Shown one piece after another: positions 59,875-64,000 of a DNA stretch of 64,000 nucleotides. The stretch comes from DSBG01 sp049975365 (GTDB lineage: Bacteria; Desulfobacterota; Desulfomonilia; UBA1062), in the NCBI GenBank assembly GCA_049975365.1, contig JBNGDS010000003.1, forward strand, positions 1 to 64,000, written 5' to 3'. Numbering within the stretch: position 1 is the first letter of the stretch; each line of letters opens with the position of its first letter. The notes under the pieces are model-generated. The model had not been told where the DNA came from, did not search any database, and was given only the letters and a program-made list of their open reading frames with translations. The translations under genes and the position numbers were made by a program.

Positions 59875-60381
59875 TCAGTCGAGCAATCCCTCGAGGAGAG
59901 ATAAATCGATTCTCAGGTACCCGTTCTCAATGGAGATCTCCTTAACGACGTCTTCCGTGGCAGGGATGAAGTAGCGCTTGTCTCTGTTCACGATGTACAC
60001 GTCATTGCTCCCCGTGGGAAAGATCCCCACGATGTCACCGATGTCGTTTCCCTCCATGTCCACCACGTTCAGGCCGATAAGATCGGCCCAGTAGTGTTCA
60101 TCATTGCCCACAGGAGGGAGCTGATCTCTTTCGATGTAGAGGATCTCTCCTTTCAGACGCTCCACCTGCGCCCGACTCGAGATTCCTTCGAGCTCTATGA
60201 CGAGCGATCCCTTTGACTGTATGCAGGAGAGCACGTTCAGAGGAAGTCCGGACTTCCCGATAATCAGGGTGGAATAGGTTTGGAACTGGTGAAAAGACTC
60301 CCCGTAGGGTAGTATCTTGATCTTTCCGGTGAGACCACTGGGGCCGTGAATCTGGGCGATCTCGATGAGATCACGCTTCAT
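59875..60381 (-). CDS. rimM: 16S rRNA processing protein RimM
   Basis: A 168-residue RimM that helps mature the 3' domain of the 30S subunit and binds S19. The N-terminal barrel (IEIAQIHGPSGLTGKIKI) and the C-terminal PRC-barrel (HYWADLIGLNVVDMEGNDIGDI, NDVYIVNRDKRYFIPATEDVV) are both present. It starts directly after khpA, with no intervening base. Confidence 0.95.
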   Translation of the reverse strand: MKRDLIEIAQIHGPSGLTGKIKILPYGESFHQFQTYSTLIIGKSGLPLNVLSCIQSKGSLVIELEGISSRAQVERLKGEILYIERDQLPPVGNDEHYWADLIGLNVVDMEGNDIGDIVGIFPTGSNDVYIVNRDKRYFIPATEDVVKEISIENGYLRIDLSLLEGLLD

Positions 60382-60612
60382 TTATTCTATGATTTCCAGC
60401 ACCGCCCTCTTCTTGATCTTTGTGGATGCTGCAGTGAGGAGTGTTCTCATTGCCCGGGCGGTGCGTCCCTCTTTGCCGATCACCTTTCCCAGATCTGATT
60501 TTGCGACCCTCAATTCAATAACAGAGGTGACCTCGCCCTCAACCTCGGAAACCTTCACTTCTTCAGGATTGTCAACCAACGCCTTTGCGATGTACTCGAT
60601 TAGCTCTCTCAT
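60382..60612 (-). CDS. khpA: KH-domain RNA-binding protein KhpA
   Basis: A 76-residue single KH domain protein. The RNA-binding loop is the GKEGRTAR form of GxxG, within DLGKVIGKEGRTARAMRTLL. KhpA pairs with KhpB in many bacteria and affects RNA stability and cell division. Its place between rpsP and rimM is standard. Confidence 0.94.
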   Translation of the reverse strand: MRELIEYIAKALVDNPEEVKVSEVEGEVTSVIELRVAKSDLGKVIGKEGRTARAMRTLLTAASTKIKKRAVLEIIE

Positions 60613-60646
60613 GATTACCCTCGTTCAACGAAATTTTACAATCGGA

Positions 60647-60892
60647 TCAGATTGAATGTCCTTTGTCTTTTATGAGTTTCTTCACTGCAGGGGTGAGCTG
60701 ACCGCCGTTCTTGGTCCACTCCTTGATTCTCTCGATATCGAGTGTGATACTTTCCGGTCTTGTCTTCGGGTTGAAATGACCAACGATCTCGATGAACCTG
60801 CCATCCCGTTTGGACCTCGAATCAGCGACCACTATTCTGTAGAACGGTTTCTTTTTTGAGCCTCCGCGTGTAAGTCTGATACTCACTGCCAT
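60647..60892 (-). CDS. rpsP: 30S ribosomal protein S16
   Basis: An 81-residue S16 of the small subunit. AVSIRLTRGGSKKKPFYRIVVADSRSKRDGRFIE is the conserved core. It is the first gene of the operon that continues through khpA, rimM, trmD, the SPOUT gene, rplS, rnhB, yraN, Mut7-C and the DHH gene. The usual upstream ffh is absent; a promoter lies directly upstream. Confidence 0.97.
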   Translation of the reverse strand: MAVSIRLTRGGSKKKPFYRIVVADSRSKRDGRFIEIVGHFNPKTRPESITLDIERIKEWTKNGGQLTPAVKKLIKDKGHSI

Positions 60893-60932
60893 GTGTTTTG
60901 CATCCCCCTTGTACGGATAATGAGTAGATTCA

Positions 60933-60960
60933 CTTATATTACATGTCAGAAGCTTGTCAA
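60933..60960 (-). promoter_or_regulatory. Sigma-70-type promoter of the rpsP operon
   Basis: On the minus strand consensus TTGACA and TATAAG are separated by 16 bp, about 35 nt before the rpsP start. It explains expression of the ten-gene operon from this point. Confidence 0.75.
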
Positions 60961-61178
60961 GCTCTTAATCCTTCAGTGTTCCCTACCCGTATTGACTCTC
61001 AGATGCGCTTCCCGCAAGCCCCGGTGATGTTCATATTCCGTGAAATTTTCTCTCGATGACGACCGCTATCACATTGACCATCTTCTTTTCTGTGTGGTAC
61101 TGACTGGTCAGGTCATCTGTTTTGGATGCAGGATCGAATGAATGGGAGGGAAAAGACCTGCGTGATGGTGAACTGGTC

Positions 61179-62438
61179 ATGACATGGTCCGGCATGGATT
61201 CGAAAGAGGAAATCGTATCGAGATTTTCCCGGTATGTCTCGAGTGGCAAGGCCGATTTTTTCTCCTCTATAGGCATCGACTTCGTCTTCGGCAGGAGAGA
61301 AGGGCCGTATGTCTGGGACGCCACGTCTTCGAATCGCCTCATCAACTGTCATTGCAACGGTGGAGTCTTCAACCTCGGACACGCACACCCCAGGATCATC
61401 CATGCACTCAGACAGAGTCTCGAGGAACTGGATATCGGAAATCACCACCTCATCAGCGAACAGCGTTCCCTCCTTGCAGAAAGGCTGGCACAGCTCACCC
61501 CCGGGGACATCCGGTATACAGTGTTCGGCGTTGGCGGTGGTGAGGCGATCGATACTGCCATCAAGCTTGCCCGTGGGTATACATCAAGAGCCAAGATCAT
61601 TTCTGCAATCGGCGGGTACCACGGACACACAGGCTTTGCCCTTGCCACCGGCGACAGCAAATACCGGGACCCCTTCGGCCCCCAGACCCCGGGGTTTGTC
61701 CAGGTTCCCTTCGGTGATGCAGAGGCGCTGGAGAAAGCCCTCGATGACGATACCGCAGCAATCATCTTCGAAACCATACCGGCTACCTCTGGAATACCCA
61801 TACCGGAAACGGATTTCTACCCCCGTGTCCGGGAACTTTGTTCGTCAAAAGGTGCACTGCTGATCATTGATGAAGTACAGACAGGCCTTGGAAGAACCGG
61901 CAGACTCTGGGGGATCGATCATTATGCCGTTGTCCCGGATATCATGGTCATCGGCAAGGGTCTTTCCGGGGGTATCTACCCCATGAGCGCAACGTGCTTC
62001 AAACCTGAGCTTGAGACCTTTTTCCACGACCACCCCTTCATCCACATATCCACGTTCGGAGGCGCAGAGGTGGGGTGTCCCGTTGCCATGAAGGTACTGG
62101 AAGAGTCATCCCGTCCTGAATTTCTCGCGCACGTTGAACGGCTTGCCGCTCTCTTCAGGGAAGAATTCCATGACCTGAAGACCAGGCATCCAGAGATCCT
62201 CGTGGGCTTGCGCCAGCTCGGGCTCATGATGGGCATCGAGATGGTGGACGATCTCTGTGGTCCGGTCATGTCGAAGGCGTGTTTCGACAACGGGGTCCTG
62301 AGTGTCTATGCAAACAATAACACCAGGGTAAGCCAGCTTCTCCCTCCCCTAATCATTACCGAGGACATCGCATATGAGATCATCGAGCGTGTTGACAAAG
62401 CCCTCGATGAAACCAAGAGGTTCCTCGGGCTCGCCTGA
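61179..62438 (+). CDS. Class III aminotransferase (PLP-dependent)
   Basis: About 419 residues of fold type I, class III. Substrate and PLP motifs occur in NCNGGVFNLGHAHP-like context, GVGGGEAIDTAIKLAR, ISAIGGYHGHTG, LIIDEVQTGLGRTG and the PLP lysine in VIGKGLSGGIYPMSA. Such enzymes transfer amino groups from omega- or alpha-amines. The substrate is unknown. A start at 61179 with GGTGA upstream is preferred; 61194 is possible, and the frame is open to 61122. The kinase-like gene follows 10 nt after the stop, which suggests one pathway for an amino-bearing metabolite. Confidence 0.9.
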   Translation: MTWSGMDSKEEIVSRFSRYVSSGKADFFSSIGIDFVFGRREGPYVWDATSSNRLINCHCNGGVFNLGHAHPRIIHALRQSLEELDIGNHHLISEQRSLLAERLAQLTPGDIRYTVFGVGGGEAIDTAIKLARGYTSRAKIISAIGGYHGHTGFALATGDSKYRDPFGPQTPGFVQVPFGDAEALEKALDDDTAAIIFETIPATSGIPIPETDFYPRVRELCSSKGALLIIDEVQTGLGRTGRLWGIDHYAVVPDIMVIGKGLSGGIYPMSATCFKPELETFFHDHPFIHISTFGGAEVGCPVAMKVLEESSRPEFLAHVERLAALFREEFHDLKTRHPEILVGLRQLGLMMGIEMVDDLCGPVMSKACFDNGVLSVYANNNTRVSQLLPPLIITEDIAYEIIERVDKALDETKRFLGLA

Positions 62439-62448
62439 GGATGCACGA

Positions 62449-63423
62449 ATGATTCAAGACCGCATAGATGTTGGTATCCTGGAGAGATTCGAAGCGGGCC
62501 TCAATCCTGCCAGACCAGATGAAAGCACCATACCTGCCCGGATCATCGGCTATGGCGAGATCAGCACGATCTTTGAGATCCTGGAAAGCTCTCAGCAGGG
62601 CCTCGCATACAAGCGTCTTCCGATCTTCTACACCAAGGATGAAATGGACCAGTACGAACCGCTCTTCATGGAGTACAACAGGGTTCTTCGCCATGAGATC
62701 GGTATCCCGGTTCCGGACCATGCATCCATACGAATACTTCCTCAACGGGGTAATCTCGTGATCTACAATGTTCAGGAAAAACTCCCGCCTGAATCAATAG
62801 GCAACCAGATCATCCACAGAAGTGATGACGAATCGGTCGGTATGCTCCTGGAATGCATACTCGAAAAGCTCCTGGACGTATTTTCCTACAACCAGAAGGG
62901 AGACAGGATCACTCTCGGAATCGACGGCCAGATCTCGAACTGGGCAGTCAAGGGTTTTTCGGCCTCTTCACCAGTGGTTACCAGAGGTTGCGAACTCATC
63001 TATTTCGATACGAGCACCCCGCTCATGAGGATCAACGGGAAGGAACAGATCAATCCGGATTTGTTCCTGAGGAGTGCGCCGTCGTTTCTCGTCTGGATCA
63101 TCAAGCTGCTGTTTCTCAACGATGTGCTCACCAGGTACTATGACTTCAGACTCGTTGTTATCGACCTCATTGCGAACCTCTTCAAGGAACAGCGGAAGGA
63201 CCTCATTCCCGCGTTCATTGATCGTGCGAACGGGTTTTTCTCTACACACGCCGCATCGTTCGATATCAGTCCCATCACCCTGAAGGAAATCAGGGCCTAT
63301 TACCGGGAAGATGCCATGATATGGAGGCTCTACCTTGCACTGCGCAGGCTCGACCGCTTCCTGACCACGACTGTCCGGAAAAAACCCTACGTGTATATCC
63401 TGCCCGGTAAAATCACCAGGTGA
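62449..63423 (+). CDS. Uncharacterised kinase-like protein (DUF6206-like)
   Basis: A 324-residue protein I cannot assign to a characterised enzyme. Several residues fit a small-molecule kinase (APH-like) fold: a Gly-rich strand GYGEIST (35-41), Lys55 in AYKRLPIF, a Glu-rich helix after it, Asp159 and Asn164 in GIDGQISNW (the D-x4-N catalytic loop) and Asp187 in YFDTS as a metal-binding aspartate. The His before the catalytic Asp is missing. ATG 62449 has a TGAGG ribosome site. Coupled to the aminotransferase gene, it could phosphorylate an amino or hydroxy metabolite. This is inference from motifs. Confidence 0.7.
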   Translation: MIQDRIDVGILERFEAGLNPARPDESTIPARIIGYGEISTIFEILESSQQGLAYKRLPIFYTKDEMDQYEPLFMEYNRVLRHEIGIPVPDHASIRILPQRGNLVIYNVQEKLPPESIGNQIIHRSDDESVGMLLECILEKLLDVFSYNQKGDRITLGIDGQISNWAVKGFSASSPVVTRGCELIYFDTSTPLMRINGKEQINPDLFLRSAPSFLVWIIKLLFLNDVLTRYYDFRLVVIDLIANLFKEQRKDLIPAFIDRANGFFSTHAASFDISPITLKEIRAYYREDAMIWRLYLALRRLDRFLTTTVRKKPYVYILPGKITR

Positions 63424-63457
63424 CGCCAGCGGCGACTTCTGTGCGGAAACCCTGCGG

Positions 63458-63685
63458 TCAGGGCATGAAGTAGAGAACGTACACCGACACAATGAGACAG
63501 GAAAGGCCGACAAATCTCAGGAAAGAGGCACGCTCGGGCTTCCTGATCCAGTTGCTGACAGGTCTGAACCACCCTTGTGTGCCGGCGTCGCACGCATCGT
63601 CAGCATCGCACTGAAGCCTGCCGGTGAAGAATAAGAATTCGAATCCAATCAAAAAGAGAACCAGACCCACAGTTATTCGTGCCAC
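63458..63685 (-). CDS. Small two-helix membrane protein
   Basis: A 75-residue protein with two transmembrane segments (TVGLVLFLIGFEFLFF near the N-terminus and SCLIVSVYVLYFMP at the C-terminus). A polar loop of about 35 residues with two cysteines (CDADDACDAG) lies between. The start is GTG at 63685 with AGGAGG 5 nt upstream, which supports a real gene. I do not recognise a family. It lies between the kinase-like gene (convergent) and the ABC binding protein gene. Confidence 0.7.
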   Translation of the reverse strand: MARITVGLVLFLIGFEFLFFTGRLQCDADDACDAGTQGWFRPVSNWIRKPERASFLRFVGLSCLIVSVYVLYFMP

Positions 63686-63761
63686 ACAGGCCTCCTTTTT
63701 CGACGTGTATACCTACCCGCTCCGGGATGAATTGTTTTCCCCTGCGGGCTGTAAATGAGCC

Positions 63762-64000
63762 CTATTGCACAGCCTCTGCGAGCTGCAGGATCTCCATGGG
63801 CAGTTGCATGTTCAATGCCGTGAGCTGTTTCGTATCCACGAGGATTTTCAGGTCATCCTGCTTGAGGATCGGCAGTATAGAGGGATCAGTGCTGTCCTTG
63901 AGGATCTTGACTGCCTGCTGACCGGAGAGACTGCCGATGGTCCCGAAATGTGATCCTATGTACAGGAGAGCTCCCGGCACCTTCATGAGGGCAAAGCTGA
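63762..64000 (-). CDS. ABC transporter substrate-binding protein, TrpX-like (N-terminus cut by window edge)
   Basis: The last 79 residues or so of a binding protein of the ABC_sub_bind family, whose start lies beyond the window. The segment SHFGTIGSLSGQQAVKILKD resembles the conserved end of the family, where a Gly near a helix is followed by KIL and the ligand-domain strand LKILVDTKQLTALN. Members bind amino acids such as tryptophan or other small ligands. The partner genes would be outside the window. Confidence 0.65.
   Translation of the reverse strand, partial: SFALMKVPGALLYIGSHFGTIGSLSGQQAVKILKDSTDPSILPILKQDDLKILVDTKQLTALNMQLPMEILQLAEAVQ

Noticed and set aside
1..64000. CRISPR arrays, insertion sequences, phage or rRNA genes
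   Set aside because: I saw no regular spaced direct repeats, transposase or integrase motifs, or rRNA signatures in the window.

Overview
The window looks like chromosome from an anaerobic Gram-negative bacterium of the former Deltaproteobacteria (Desulfobacterota-like). This is inferred from the gene mix: oxygen-sensitive class III ribonucleotide reductase (nrdD, nrdG), ADP-forming acyl-CoA synthetase, pyruvate phosphate dikinase, a fused family I CoA-transferase, a DctPQM TRAP system with a sigma-54 activator, LPS export permeases LptF/LptG, a TonB receptor and many PAS-type histidine kinases. No marker gene fixes the genus. A run of 100 N at 42831-42930 shows that the sequence is a scaffold, probably a draft or metagenome assembly. 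I see no phage, insertion sequence, CRISPR array or rRNA.

Layout. 1-6583: C-terminally cut saccharopine dehydrogenase-like gene, tRNA-Val(CAC), a metallo-hydrolase plus histidine kinase pair, and an acyl-CoA synthetase with a small repeat protein. 6881-13945: a VTT membrane protein converges on a long minus-strand operon (aroC, fused aroK-aroB, a TPR protein, aroQ, an M24 peptidase, efp, accB, a lipoate ligase). 14050-17543: a BtuB-type receptor under a cobalamin riboswitch, divergent from a DAHP synthase preceded by an aromatic-codon leader peptide and an intrinsic terminator. 17584-25802: metalloprotease-like protein, FmdB zinc ribbon, moaC, then tmk, ppdK, an FAD enzyme, lptG and lptF on the minus strand. 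25919-30408: OmpA-type lipoprotein and a MoxR/DUF58/transglutaminase set. 30538-39274: two hybrid histidine kinases, endonuclease V, nrdG, a lone receiver and nrdD with paired NrdR boxes. 39413-46627: acyl-CoA ligase, polysaccharide deacetylase, the gapped gene, CoA-transferase and sigma-54 activator. 47037-53187: TRAP operon with an extra binding protein, then an FAD 2-hydroxyacid dehydrogenase. 53215-55831: nadE, and an acyl carrier protein with a PP-loop ATPase. 55808-60892: the rpsP-khpA-rimM-trmD-rplS-rnhB operon and its tail. 61179-64000: an aminotransferase with a kinase-like protein, a small membrane protein and a cut ABC binding protein.

How the genes fit. Shikimate-pathway genes sit in two blocks facing away from each other around btuB. 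The committed step (DAHP synthase) appears to be controlled by transcription attenuation that reads Phe, Tyr and Trp codons together; this is the most interesting signal in the window. The TRAP importer, its likely sigma-54 promoter, the neighbouring activator and the downstream FAD dehydrogenase look like an uptake-and-oxidation module for a small hydroxy- or oxo-acid. Two small clusters could be undescribed chemistry: the acyl carrier protein with the PP-loop ATPase, and the class III aminotransferase with the kinase-like protein.
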